This document shows, in pieces, positions 33,490-42,474 of a DNA stretch of 64,000 nt (position 1 is its first letter; the number at the start of each line of letters is the position of its first letter). The stretch covers positions 15,633-79,632 of the forward strand of contig JAZSMO010000020.1 of NCBI GenBank assembly GCA_045535935.1, read 5' to 3'. Below the pieces are notes generated by a model, which did not search any database, was not told the DNA's origin, and was given only the letters and a program-made list of their open reading frames with translations. The position numbers and the translations under genes were made by a program. The stretch is from SVFI01 sp045535935 (GTDB taxonomy: Bacteria; Bacillota; Clostridia; Lachnospirales; Lachnospiraceae).

Positions 33490-34308
33490 ATGGTAGTACA
33501 GCACAATCTTACAGCAATGAACTCTAACAGAATGTTAGGAATCACAACAAGCGTTCAGGCAAAATCGACAGAGAAATTATCTTCAGGTTATAGAATTAAC
33601 CGTGCAGCAGATGATGCAGCAGGGTTAGCTATTTCTGAAAAAATGAGACGTCAGATCAGAGGTCTTACACAGGCCAGCACAAATGCACAGGATGGTATCT
33701 CTTGTGTGCAGACAGCTGAAGGTGCTCTTGCAGAAGTGCACGACATGTTACAGCGTATGAACGAACTTGCAGTTCAGGCAGCAAACGGTACACAGACATC
33801 TGCAGACCGTTCTTACATCAACTCAGAGATTCAGGCTCTTACATCAGAAATCAACCGTGTAGCTTCAACAACTACATTCAACGAGCAGAATCTTCTTGAT
33901 GGAACATTCACAGACAAAGGTCTTCAGGTTGGTGCAGAAGCTAATCAGATTATCTCATTCTCTATCGGATCTATCACAGCAGAAGGTATCGGTATTAACG
34001 GTATCACTGTAGGCGGCGTGGATGACACAAATGCACAGGATGCGATCACAATGATCAAAGCTGCTCTGAAACAGGTATCTCAGCAGAGATCTGACCTTGG
34101 TGCGATCCAGAACAGATTAGAGCACACAATCAAGAACCTTGATAACGTAGTAGAAAATACTACAGCAGCTGAATCACAGATTCGTGATACAGATATGGCT
34201 TCTGAAATGGTTAAGTTCTCCAACAACAACATCCTCGCTCAGGCAGGACAGGCGATGTTGGCACAGGCTAACCAGACAAATCAGGGTGTATTATCAATCC
34301 TCGGCTAA
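33490..34308 (+). CDS. hag: Flagellin (first copy)
   Basis: ATG 33490 after AAGGAGGA; 272 residues, a short flagellin with only the D0 and D1 domains. N-terminal MVVQHNLTAMNSNRMLG and C-terminal NNNILAQAGQAMLAQANQTN are the paired D0 helices. The sequence LQRMNELAVQAANGT matches the region recognised by TLR5 in other flagellins. There is one cysteine (GISCVQT). By my count it differs from the next copy at 16 of 272 positions. Sites for glycosylation cannot be read from sequence, although many glycosyltransferases lie nearby. Confidence 0.95.
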   Translation: MVVQHNLTAMNSNRMLGITTSVQAKSTEKLSSGYRINRAADDAAGLAISEKMRRQIRGLTQASTNAQDGISCVQTAEGALAEVHDMLQRMNELAVQAANGTQTSADRSYINSEIQALTSEINRVASTTTFNEQNLLDGTFTDKGLQVGAEANQIISFSIGSITAEGIGINGITVGGVDDTNAQDAITMIKAALKQVSQQRSDLGAIQNRLEHTIKNLDNVVENTTAAESQIRDTDMASEMVKFSNNNILAQAGQAMLAQANQTNQGVLSILG

Positions 34309-34342
34309 TTGCCAATATAGGATTCGTAGTAAGAAAACTACC

Positions 34343-34371
34343 AAAGGGACCGGTTATCCGGTCCCTTTTTC
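34343..34371 (+). terminator. Terminator of the first flagellin gene
   Basis: An 11-base perfect stem (AAAGGGACCGG, 34343-34353; complement 34358-34368) with a TTAT loop, ending in a T run to 34370. Confidence 0.9.
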
Positions 34372-34421
34372 GTTGGTATAAACATTGTTTTTAAAAAAAT
34401 AAAAAAATTAAAAAAAGGGGT

Positions 34422-34447
34422 TAAGTTATTCCAAAATCCTCCGATAT
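34422..34447 (+). promoter_or_regulatory. Sigma-28-like promoter of the second flagellin gene
   Basis: TAAG (34422-34425), 15 bases, CCGATAT (34441-34447). The -10 with downstream ATAATACAAG is identical to that of the first flagellin. Confidence 0.65.
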
Positions 34448-34467
34448 ATAATACAAGTAAAACAAAT

Positions 34468-34539
34468 AAGTGTCAGGAAGACACTTGGTTGCTACATAAT
34501 AACACATTAAGGAAAAATAAAAACGGAACGGAGTTCCGT
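34468..34539 (+). promoter_or_regulatory. Two GGA-loop hairpins in the second flagellin leader (CsrA sites)
   Basis: First hairpin: AAGTGTC (34468-34474) with GACACTT (34480-34486), loop AGGAA. Second: ACGGAAC (34523-34529) with GTTCCGT (34533-34539), loop GGA. Both are perfect 7-base stems presenting GGA. The ribosome site AAGGAGGA (34544-34551) adds a third GGA. Confidence 0.65.
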
Positions 34540-34558
34540 CATCAAGGAGGAAAATTAT

Positions 34559-35377
34559 ATGGTAGTACAGCACAATCTTACAGCAATGAACTCAAACAGA
34601 ATGTTAGGAATCACAACAGGCGTTCAGGCAAAATCAACAGAGAAGTTATCTTCAGGTTATAGAATCAACCGTGCAGCAGATGATGCAGCAGGATTAGCAA
34701 TCTCTGAAAAAATGAGACGTCAGATTAGAGGTCTTACACAGGCCAGCACAAATGCACAGGACGGTATCTCTTGTGTACAGACAGCTGAAGGTGCTCTTGC
34801 AGAAGTGCACGACATGTTACAGCGTATGAATGAGCTTGCAGTTCAGGCAGCCAACGGTACACAGACATCTGCAGACCGTGGATACATCAACTCAGAAATT
34901 CAGGCTCTTGCTTCAGAAATTAATCGTGTAGCTTCTACAACTACATTCAACGAGCAGAACCTTCTCGACGGAACATTCACAGACAAGGGTCTTCAGGTTG
35001 GTGCAGAAGCAAACCAGATTATCTCCTTCTCTATTGAATCTATCACAGTAGAAGGTATCGGTATCGATGGTATCACAGTTGGTGGTGTCGATGGATCAAA
35101 CGCACAGGATGCAATCACAATGATCAAATCTGCTCTTAAGAAAGTATCTCAGCAGAGATCTGACCTTGGTGCAATCCAGAACAGATTAGAGCACACAATT
35201 AAGAACCTTGACAACGTAGTAGAAAATACAACAGCAGCTGAATCACAGATTCGTGATACAGATATGGCTTCTGAAATGGTTAGATACGCAAACAACAACA
35301 TCCTCGCTCAGGCAGGACAGTCTATGTTGGCACAGGCTAACCAGAGCAACCAGGGTGTATTATCATTACTCGGATAA
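34559..35377 (+). CDS. Flagellin (second copy)
   Basis: A 272-residue flagellin, the tandem duplicate of the preceding gene. Differences cluster in the short middle part (SIESITVEGIGIDGITVGG) and near the C-terminus (MVRYANNNILAQAGQSML). Own promoter, own GGA-loop leader and own terminator at 35401-35435, so it can be controlled separately. Like the first, it lacks D2/D3 domains and keeps the TLR5-type motif and one cysteine. Confidence 0.95.
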   Translation: MVVQHNLTAMNSNRMLGITTGVQAKSTEKLSSGYRINRAADDAAGLAISEKMRRQIRGLTQASTNAQDGISCVQTAEGALAEVHDMLQRMNELAVQAANGTQTSADRGYINSEIQALASEINRVASTTTFNEQNLLDGTFTDKGLQVGAEANQIISFSIESITVEGIGIDGITVGGVDGSNAQDAITMIKSALKKVSQQRSDLGAIQNRLEHTIKNLDNVVENTTAAESQIRDTDMASEMVRYANNNILAQAGQSMLAQANQSNQGVLSLLG

Positions 35378-35400
35378 TCACATCACTAAGTTGAATCTGA

Positions 35401-35435
35401 AAAGGGTTATCGCTCAGCCGATAACCCTTTTTTTA
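35401..35435 (+). terminator. Terminator of the second flagellin gene
   Basis: Perfect 11-base stem AAGGGTTATCG (35402-35412) and its complement (35419-35429), followed by a run of T. Confidence 0.9.
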
Positions 35436-35456
35436 TAGAATTGGTTATGGGAATAA

Positions 35457-36629
35457 ATGATGGATAAAATACTTTTTTTGGAATGGAAAAGCTTTGGGAA
35501 TGACTATATTCTCAAAGAATTTAAAAAGAAAGACTATGAGGTGGTTATGTTTCCGTTTCCGCGTGAGACGGAAGACATCCGAAACGGAAAAGAGCTGACA
35601 GAGCAGCTTGCTATGGCGATTATGAAAGAAAAGCCGGCGTTTGTTTTTTCGTTTAACTACTTTCCTGTGGCGGCGATTGCATGCAGGGCCTGCCGCATCA
35701 AATATGTTTCTTGGGTATATGACAGTCCGTACATTTTGATGTATTCACAGACAATTTTTTATGAAACCAACCGGGTTTTTGTCTTTGATCAGTCGGAAGT
35801 GTTGAAGTTTCAGCAGATGGGAGTTAAAAACATACATTATTTGCCGATGGCGGCGGCTGTTGATGACTATGACCGGATGATACCGCAAGAAAAGGAGCAT
35901 GAGCTTTATGACAGTGATGTGACTTTTATCGGTTCCATGTACAGCGAGACGAGGCAGCATATGTTTCGCCATTTGGAAGATTTGGATGACTATACCAAGG
36001 GCTATCTGTTCGGATTGATGGAAGCGCAGAAAAATATATATGGTATGGATATTTTGGAAAATTCACTGACACCGGCGGTGGTGGAAACGATGCAAAAGGT
36101 CTGTCCCGTCATGGCGCAGGGAGACGGAATTGAGACGGTGGAATGGGTGTTTGCCAACTATTTTTTGGCGCGCAAGGTGACGGCGATGGAGCGACATGAG
36201 GTGCTTGAACGCCTGTCGCAGCATCATGCAGTGAAGCTGTTTACGCCGGAGAAAACTCCGCTCCTTCCCAAAGTTCAAAATATGGGAGAATTGGATTATT
36301 ATACCAGGGCACCGTATGCGATGAAATGTGCAAAGATCAATTTGAATATATCGCTTCGGAGTATTCACAGCGGAATGCCCCTTCGTGCACTGGATATTAT
36401 GGGGTGCGGCGGATTTTTGCTAACGAATTTCCAAAGTGATTTTTTGGAGTATTTTGAGCCCGGAGTGGACTTCGTTTTCTATGATAGCATCGACGATTTG
36501 GAGCGTTTGGTTGCTTATTACTTGGAGCATGACGAGGAACGAAACCGGATTGCAGAAAGCGGATACCGCAAAGTGCGGGAATACTTAAGCTATGAAATTC
36601 AGGTACAGAAAATGCTGGATATGATATAA
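35457..36629 (+). CDS. CgeB-like (DUF3880) glycosyltransferase
   Basis: A 390-residue protein. The N-terminal half (ILFLEWKSFGNDYILKEF, YVSWVYDSPYILMYSQ) resembles DUF3880 proteins; the C-terminal half (INLNISLRSIHSGMPLRALD, MGCGGFLLTNFQSDF) is the GT-B donor domain with the spore-maturation-protein CgeB pattern. These proteins appear near flagellin genes in several Clostridia and are candidate flagellin or surface glycosyltransferases. The ribosome site is weak. The gene directly follows the flagellins and converges with the next minus-strand operon. Confidence 0.8.
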   Translation: MMDKILFLEWKSFGNDYILKEFKKKDYEVVMFPFPRETEDIRNGKELTEQLAMAIMKEKPAFVFSFNYFPVAAIACRACRIKYVSWVYDSPYILMYSQTIFYETNRVFVFDQSEVLKFQQMGVKNIHYLPMAAAVDDYDRMIPQEKEHELYDSDVTFIGSMYSETRQHMFRHLEDLDDYTKGYLFGLMEAQKNIYGMDILENSLTPAVVETMQKVCPVMAQGDGIETVEWVFANYFLARKVTAMERHEVLERLSQHHAVKLFTPEKTPLLPKVQNMGELDYYTRAPYAMKCAKINLNISLRSIHSGMPLRALDIMGCGGFLLTNFQSDFLEYFEPGVDFVFYDSIDDLERLVAYYLEHDEERNRIAESGYRKVREYLSYEIQVQKMLDMI

Positions 36630-36631
36630 GA

Positions 36632-36663
36632 AAAAGGCGTGTTGCTTTTGCGACACGCCTTTT
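36632..36663. terminator. Bidirectional terminator between convergent glycosyltransferase genes
   Basis: AAAAGGCGTGT (36632-36642) pairs with ACACGCCTTTT (36653-36663). T runs are present on both strands just outside the stem, so it can stop transcription from either side. Confidence 0.85.
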
Positions 36664-36668
36664 GGTTT

Positions 36669-37733
36669 CTATGATTGCGTAAGACCGGATTTGAGACGCT
36701 TTACCTGTTCAACCGCCTTTGGATAATCCCCGGCTTTTTCGTAAAACATGAGAGCCATTTCTTTGTTTCCAATCATTTCGTAGACAACGCCCAGATGATG
36801 GAAGGCCAGAAAACTGTTGGTTCCTTCGACAAAAAAGTCGTTAAGCGTCGTTGCCTTGATAAAATGAAGAGCGGATTTTAGATAGTTTCCGGATTTCATG
36901 TAGATGAAGCCCATCAAAAAGATATAGTCGGCAAATGCATCAAAGTGAGGCAAATATTCCTCGAAGAAGCGGATGGCATCGGACAGGCGATCCTCGTGCA
37001 GAAGTGCATATCCGTAATTAGCTACCATGACTTTGACATATTCTGCACTCGGATTCAGCGGAAAGGAAAGTGCTTTTTCGTAGTAGGTACAGGCGTCTGA
37101 CCACTGATTCAAGCTATAGTAGGACTGTCCGATCTGGAAATAGGTATATGCGTCCGGAAAATCTTTTTCGGATGCGAGAAGGATTTCCAGATTGCGCTTG
37201 GCCTTCTTGCCGACATCTTCCAAAGTACCGACATAACCGACGTGTGTTGCGCACAGTGGAATCGGATAGGTGTATAGCTTTACTTTTTTGTCGATCGGAA
37301 GAACCTGTTCATGAATCGGTCGTTCATAGTGATATACATTTCGGTGAAAAAGCCGCTCAACCCGGTCGATGGTAGTGGTTTCGGTGGTGTTGTCAGAGCT
37401 TCGCAGCAATCTTCCGATTCCGGTCGGGTTCTCATCAATCAGATGATAAATCGTATCCAAATCCAGTTCATAGACAAATTCGTCTGCATCCAGTACCAGA
37501 ATCCAGTCGTTGGTTGCCTTGGAAATGGAAAAATTTCTTGCGGCAGAAAAGTCGTTAATCCAGTCGAAGTGATACACCTTGTCCGTGTATTTTTTCGCAA
37601 TTTCTACCGTATTGTCTGTGGATCCGGTGTCTGCCACAATAATTTCGAAAGGGTAATCCTTGATGCAGGAAAGACAGCGATCCAGATTTTTTTCTTCGTT
37701 TTTTGTGATAATACATACGGAAATAGGTACCAT
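36669..37733 (-). CDS. GT2 glycosyltransferase with C-terminal TPR repeats (paralogue 1)
   Basis: A 354-residue protein. Residues 3-110 carry a SunS-like GT2 domain (ISVCIITKNEEKNLDRCL, VADTGSTDNTVEI, ARNFSISKATNDW, LVLDADEFV). The C-terminal half is a chain of tetratricopeptide-like helices (YFQIGQSYYSLNQWSDACTY, LGVVYEMIGNKEMALMFYEK). Similar TPR-GT2 proteins glycosylate flagellin or S-layer proteins in Clostridia, with the TPR as acceptor-binding part. Two paralogues follow in this window. Ribosome site AAAGGAGG. Confidence 0.85.
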   Translation of the reverse strand: MVPISVCIITKNEEKNLDRCLSCIKDYPFEIIVADTGSTDNTVEIAKKYTDKVYHFDWINDFSAARNFSISKATNDWILVLDADEFVYELDLDTIYHLIDENPTGIGRLLRSSDNTTETTTIDRVERLFHRNVYHYERPIHEQVLPIDKKVKLYTYPIPLCATHVGYVGTLEDVGKKAKRNLEILLASEKDFPDAYTYFQIGQSYYSLNQWSDACTYYEKALSFPLNPSAEYVKVMVANYGYALLHEDRLSDAIRFFEEYLPHFDAFADYIFLMGFIYMKSGNYLKSALHFIKATTLNDFFVEGTNSFLAFHHLGVVYEMIGNKEMALMFYEKAGDYPKAVEQVKRLKSGLTQS

Positions 37734-37744
37734 GTCGGCCTCCT

Positions 37745-38803
37745 TTATTGCGGAAGATTTTTTAAGCGTTTTTTGGAAAGAGCGAAATCTCCGGCTTTTT
37801 GATAGTATTTTCTGGCTTCATCATAGTGTTTATAGGCTTCATAAATACAACCGATATTGTGGAAGGCGCGATAGGAATTTGTGCCTTCGTCAAAATGCCT
37901 TTTTTGTTTGGTTGCATTTACAAACGCTTCCAGTGCCTGGTTGTTAAGTCTTGCCTTGAGGTAAACATTGCCCAGCATAAAGAAGAAGTCTGCGTTGTTG
38001 CCAAACGCATCACAGACATTTGCCAAAGTCAGAGCCTTCTCGATACGTCCGGTGTAAATCATACTGTAGCCGTAAGAAACAATCATACGCTGCACATATT
38101 CCAGTGTCTCATCCACATCCAGATAAAATCCCTGATCAAAATATTGGAAAGCGTTTTCGTAATCATTGCGAAGCATATAGCTTTCGCCTAATTGATAAAA
38201 CAGATAAGGGTCGGTCGGATCTTTTTCGAGAGCAGCCTTCAGCATACGGATGTTGCGCTCGGATTTGGCAAGGATTTCTTCTTCGGTTCCGTAGTAACCT
38301 GTGTGAGAAATAAGAAGAGGAAATGTAAAGCCGTAAGCCTGCGTCTTGTCGATGCGGACAACCTGCTCGTGAATAGTGCCTTCATAGTGATAGTATTTCC
38401 GGTTAAATAAGCGCTCGACCAAATCTGAAGAATGCAGGACATTGTGGTTTTGGTCGTAGCAAATGTTGTCTCTTGTTAACTGACCGATGGCATAAGGATA
38501 TTGCTGCATGAGTTTTTGCATTTCCTGAAAATTGAGTTTTTCTATAAACTCATCACAGTCGATGACCAGAATCCAGTCGTTGGAAGCTTCTTTAATAGAA
38601 AAATTGCGTGCGGCGGAAAAATCTTCAACCCATGTAAAGTCGAGGAGTTTATCCGCATAGCGTGCGGCAATTTCCTTTGTGCGATCTGTAGATCCGGTGT
38701 CTACAACGACAATTTCAAAAGGATGTTTGTGAATCGCGCGTAGACATTTTTCGATATTTTTTTCTTCGTTTTTTGCAATAATACAAACGGAAACCGGTAA
38801 CAT
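37745..38803 (-). CDS. GT2 glycosyltransferase with C-terminal TPR repeats (paralogue 2)
   Basis: A 352-residue paralogue of the previous gene, same layout: MLPVSVCIIAKNEEKNIEKC, VVDTGSTDRTKEI, ARNFSIKEASNDWILVIDCD, then TPR helices (LFYQLGESYMLRNDYENAFQ, IYEAYKHYDEARKYYQKAGD). The two sit head-to-tail with 11 bases between them, so they come from tandem duplication. Ribosome site GAGAGGA. Differences in the TPR part suggest different acceptors or positions. Confidence 0.85.
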   Translation of the reverse strand: MLPVSVCIIAKNEEKNIEKCLRAIHKHPFEIVVVDTGSTDRTKEIAARYADKLLDFTWVEDFSAARNFSIKEASNDWILVIDCDEFIEKLNFQEMQKLMQQYPYAIGQLTRDNICYDQNHNVLHSSDLVERLFNRKYYHYEGTIHEQVVRIDKTQAYGFTFPLLISHTGYYGTEEEILAKSERNIRMLKAALEKDPTDPYLFYQLGESYMLRNDYENAFQYFDQGFYLDVDETLEYVQRMIVSYGYSMIYTGRIEKALTLANVCDAFGNNADFFFMLGNVYLKARLNNQALEAFVNATKQKRHFDEGTNSYRAFHNIGCIYEAYKHYDEARKYYQKAGDFALSKKRLKNLPQ

Positions 38804-38855
38804 ATGTCATTCCTCTCTTTTGAATATAGTTATATATCTATATTGGTATATCGGC

Positions 38856-40205
38856 TTAAATAAAAGAAAAACTAAGGAGATGTCTTTTCCAGGTATGCTC
38901 TGCTGCAATCTGTTGACCGTTTGCGGCGATTCGGGCTGCATTTTGCGGGTCGGACAGAAGGTGGTTAATCTCACGTGCAACTGCGCCGTTTTCCGGATGG
39001 CGGATATCATAGATACAGCAGTTTTCTCCATGCGTTAATATCGTGTCAAGATATTCGCTGCTGTCTGTCACGCAGACGGCGCCCTGTGCCATGGCATTAA
39101 AAATTCGCTCGCTGGAGCCATGTTTAAACCATGCCATGTGATTGAGCAGTATTTTGGTTTGGGACATAAGCTTTATGCCTTCCTCGAAAGAAACCGGTGC
39201 GTGCAGAACAAAGTTTTCATAGGCGGTAAGACCGCTTTGCGCCCAACCGTTGCCGTACACATGAACCGTAATTTTCGCATCAAGAAGAGCTTTCATTATG
39301 GATTTACGGTAGAGGGCGGTCAGATTCGTCTCGGTAAAGCGGTATTTTTCGATAATCTGCTTTAATTCCGCATCTGTCGTCGGACCAGTTTTGCCGGATT
39401 CTTTTGCACAAGCTTCCACAGCCTGTTCAAAGGTATGATCGGTGTGGGACTGTAGATGGCGGATGATGTCCTTTTCGAAAGCATCCGAAGGAGTATCGGA
39501 ATGATACTTGTAGCTTCCGATAAAAAGCACGTCCATCGGGCGCTGACAGAATGCATCGTATGACGGTGTGCCATGCTCCGGAACCTTGGTCAGCACATCT
39601 GCTGCTTCGCATCCTCCTGTCGGTAAAAAGACAGCATCCTTTAATCGGCCATAAAACCGCAGCGCATAATTTGCATGCGTCTGATCGGCGCACAGCAGTG
39701 TTGTGTCAGCAGGGGCAAAGTCGAGGGAATCTGCGTAATACATTGGATGATCCACGAGGAAATCATAACACGGAATATGTAAAGTCTCCCAGAGGTTATC
39801 GCCCTGTTCTAAGGTCTGAAGCAAGCCGACATTGTTAAAGAAAAATGCGGCATCAATACCGCTGCGGGCAAAAGCAAACAGTCCGGTACTGCTTTCGGCG
39901 TGGTGTTCACAATCAAAGATAAAAATATCACAGTTTTGGGATAGAAAAAAAGATGAAAACTGTTCAAGAATATAGTCGAGAATAAAATTTCCGGTTCGAA
40001 ACAGCACAATGCGATACCTCTGCCCTTCCATGGGAAGACGAAAAGGATGTGTCTTGCGACGAAGATCATTGATCATGGAAAGGAGCCGCAGGGTGTAAGG
40101 CTGTCCTGTGGCAGGATATGCAGCAAGCAACTGGTTAGCCTCCGGCAACAAGTTTTGTGCAATTGTTTGTTCTAAAGTGTTTTCAAATTGAGTGACAAAA
40201 TCCAT
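38856..40205 (-). CDS. CgeB/DUF3880-type glycosyltransferase
   Basis: A 449-residue protein. After about 60 helical residues it shows YRIVLFRTGNFILDYILEQF and YDFLVDHPMYYADSLDF (the DUF3880 region), then a GT-B C-terminal part with VLFIGSYKYHSDTP, LDAKITVHVYGNGW and ILLNHMAWFKHGSSERIFNA, MAQGAVCVTDSSEYLD. It is the first gene of a minus-strand operon with the two TPR-GT2 genes. Family and location support a role in flagellin or surface glycosylation. Confidence 0.8.
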   Translation of the reverse strand: MDFVTQFENTLEQTIAQNLLPEANQLLAAYPATGQPYTLRLLSMINDLRRKTHPFRLPMEGQRYRIVLFRTGNFILDYILEQFSSFFLSQNCDIFIFDCEHHAESSTGLFAFARSGIDAAFFFNNVGLLQTLEQGDNLWETLHIPCYDFLVDHPMYYADSLDFAPADTTLLCADQTHANYALRFYGRLKDAVFLPTGGCEAADVLTKVPEHGTPSYDAFCQRPMDVLFIGSYKYHSDTPSDAFEKDIIRHLQSHTDHTFEQAVEACAKESGKTGPTTDAELKQIIEKYRFTETNLTALYRKSIMKALLDAKITVHVYGNGWAQSGLTAYENFVLHAPVSFEEGIKLMSQTKILLNHMAWFKHGSSERIFNAMAQGAVCVTDSSEYLDTILTHGENCCIYDIRHPENGAVAREINHLLSDPQNAARIAANGQQIAAEHTWKRHLLSFSFI

Positions 40206-40237
40206 GTTTTCTGTTCCTGTCTGTGATATAATAAATG

Positions 40238-40266
40238 CTGAAATAGCGAGGTATTTATATTATAAT
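40238..40266 (+). promoter_or_regulatory. Candidate sigma-A promoter of the DUF4422 gene
   Basis: CTGAAA (40238-40243), 17 bases, TATAAT (40261-40266). The -10 is perfect; the -35 has two changes. About 46 bases before the ATG. Confidence 0.5.
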
Positions 40267-40311
40267 ACATTTGATGCATAATTGCACGATAAGATATGGT
40301 GGGATGACAGT

Positions 40312-41424
40312 ATGAGTGTAAAAATTTTTGTTATGACGCACAAGGCTTTTCCTGTTCCTGCGGATCCGATTTATATTCCTCTCCATGTGGGCAGAGAAGG
40401 CAAAGAAGACCTCGGATATACGGGGGACAATACCGGAGAAAATATTTCGGAAAAAAACTGCTATTACAGTGAGCTTACCGGTTTGTACTGGGCGGCGCAC
40501 AATGTTTCGGATGCAGACTATTTCGGTCTGTGCCATTATCGGAGATTCTTCTTGGATGGCGGAGGGAAGCTTTTGACGGAGCAGGAATGTGAGGATATTC
40601 TAAGGAATCATGATGTGATTCTGGCGAGAGCGGTCTATCATCCGAAATCCTATTACGAGGTATACGAGGAAGCACATAATATAAGAGATCTTCAGGTGAC
40701 GGGAGATGTGATTGCACAGCTTTATCCTGAGATGTTTCCAGTATTTGAAGAAATTATTGCAGATAAAAAGGTTTATAGCGGCAATATGTTTATTGCATCC
40801 AAAGAGCTGTTTAAAGAGTATACACAGTGGTTGTTTTCGATTTTTCGGTTGGTTGAACCGAAGATAGATGTGAGTGGATACGATGCATATCACAGAAGAG
40901 TGTTTGGATTTTTGTCGGAGCAGCTTCTGTATGTCTGGGTAAAGAGTAAAGGACTTCGGATTTTTGAAGCTCCGGTCGGATTGACCCAGGAGAAGGCAGA
41001 GACCATTGAACTGAAAGAAGCACTGTCTAAAAAGTTAGCATCGGGTAATTTATATGCGGTGCAGGATGCACTTTCACATTTTCGTGAAACGATGAAAGAG
41101 AGGCCGGATTTGATGCTTGCGGCATCTGATATTTCCGGTGAGCTCGCAGATATGTTCCGTGTGCTTTATGTTTGTGAACAGGAGCTTTTAGCGGGAAAGG
41201 CGGGAATGCTGGCCATCACCAAAGATTTGCAGATGCTTGTGAGACACTATCGGTTGTTGGGGGTAATTGCTGCCAATATAGCGGGTGGAACAGCAACACC
41301 GGATCAGGAGTCCTATTTTAAAGACTCCCGGGTGTCCGAGAGTCTGTTGAATATCCTTATGAATCAAAATTCGGCTTTGAGGGAGCATGCAAAAAAATTG
41401 GCATCTATAGCAGGAGTTGTGTAA
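40312..41424 (+). CDS. DUF4422-type glycosyltransferase
   Basis: ATG 40312 is preferred (GGTGGGA upstream; MSVKIFVMTHKAF is the family N-terminus). 370 residues. The first 240 match DUF4422: VMTHKAFPVP, NCYYSELTGLYWAAHNV, DYFGLCHYRRFF and VYSGNMFIASKELF, a GT-A-like fold used in capsule and O-antigen clusters. The C-terminal 120 residues are helical. Stand-alone transcription unit between two minus-strand operons. Confidence 0.85.
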   Translation: MSVKIFVMTHKAFPVPADPIYIPLHVGREGKEDLGYTGDNTGENISEKNCYYSELTGLYWAAHNVSDADYFGLCHYRRFFLDGGGKLLTEQECEDILRNHDVILARAVYHPKSYYEVYEEAHNIRDLQVTGDVIAQLYPEMFPVFEEIIADKKVYSGNMFIASKELFKEYTQWLFSIFRLVEPKIDVSGYDAYHRRVFGFLSEQLLYVWVKSKGLRIFEAPVGLTQEKAETIELKEALSKKLASGNLYAVQDALSHFRETMKERPDLMLAASDISGELADMFRVLYVCEQELLAGKAGMLAITKDLQMLVRHYRLLGVIAANIAGGTATPDQESYFKDSRVSESLLNILMNQNSALREHAKKLASIAGVV

Positions 41425-41430
41425 AAGTAA

Positions 41431-42474
41431 TCAGTCAGCCAGACGATGAAATTCGCAGAAAGATTTCTGGATTTGTATCAGTTGCTGATGACTGACCGGA
41501 AGTTTTAAAAGCTGCAACAGTAAGCGATATATTTCTGTGATGTGAGACTGACAATATTTATTGTTTTCAAAATCGGGAACTCTTTCGAGAGTTCCTTTTT
41601 TTAATTTCATGAAATCATCAAACGGGATTTCGTCGAAACGCAAAGCGAGTATTTTGAATCCGGCCATATAAAATGACATGATGAAGTCAAACTCCAAAGC
41701 TTCGCGGTGCTTTTCGAGAAAACCGCGCTGCTCATAGGCTTCCCATTTCAAATCGTTGATTTTAATGATGTCCTTGTGGTGCACCTGATTGCGACCGAGA
41801 ACGGTGGAGGCATCATTAATGTAATAGTGATATAAAGTGCGCTCTACAATGCTGACGCGCTTTGCATATAAATATACCAGCGATCCGAAATAAATATCTT
41901 CATATGTAAGGTGTTCCGGAAAAAAGATTTCATTTTCCAAGAGGAAATCTTTGCGAAACAGCTTGTCCCATACACCGTATCCAATGACATTGGATACAAT
42001 GAAATCTGTCCTTTGTTGTGCAGTGGCAATGCGGAGGGTACGATCCGGGTTACCGGTATTCTTTTCGTCCGGTGACAGGAAAAGATCGCTTTTTCCGTTG
42101 TCCCGCACGTAGCGGCAAAAAGCAACGTCACTGCCATGCTTTGTCGCTGCATCATAAAGTCGTTCGTACATATCCGGCTCCACCCAATCGTCGGAATCCA
42201 CAAAGCCGATATAATTTCCGGAGGCATAAGACAAGCCAATATTGCGTGCACCGCCCTGACGACAGTTCTGCTCCAGATGGACAATGCACACAGATTCCGG
42301 AGCTGTCTGCTCAATCTGTGTCAAAAGCTCCCATGTGCTGTCGGTAGAAGCATCATCCACGAAAATCAGTTCCAGCTTGTCGAGCCCTATGGTTTGATTT
42401 TGGAGGGAATGAAAGCATCGCATTATGTAATTTTCAACATTATAGCATGGAATGATGATGCTGATCTCAGCCAT
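41431..42474 (-). CDS. Family 2 glycosyltransferase
   Basis: The start at ATG 42474 has GGAGG at 9 bases; longer frames upstream run through the neighbouring gene and are not used. 347 residues: AEISIIIPCYNVENYIMRCF, VDDASTDSTWELL, ARNIGLSYASGNYIGFVDSD with the DXD metal site. The C-terminal half is helical. It overlaps the stop of the TPR-GT2 gene by 8 bases, so they are cotranslated and probably act in the same pathway. Confidence 0.85.
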   Translation of the reverse strand: MAEISIIIPCYNVENYIMRCFHSLQNQTIGLDKLELIFVDDASTDSTWELLTQIEQTAPESVCIVHLEQNCRQGGARNIGLSYASGNYIGFVDSDDWVEPDMYERLYDAATKHGSDVAFCRYVRDNGKSDLFLSPDEKNTGNPDRTLRIATAQQRTDFIVSNVIGYGVWDKLFRKDFLLENEIFFPEHLTYEDIYFGSLVYLYAKRVSIVERTLYHYYINDASTVLGRNQVHHKDIIKINDLKWEAYEQRGFLEKHREALEFDFIMSFYMAGFKILALRFDEIPFDDFMKLKKGTLERVPDFENNKYCQSHITEIYRLLLQLLKLPVSHQQLIQIQKSFCEFHRLAD

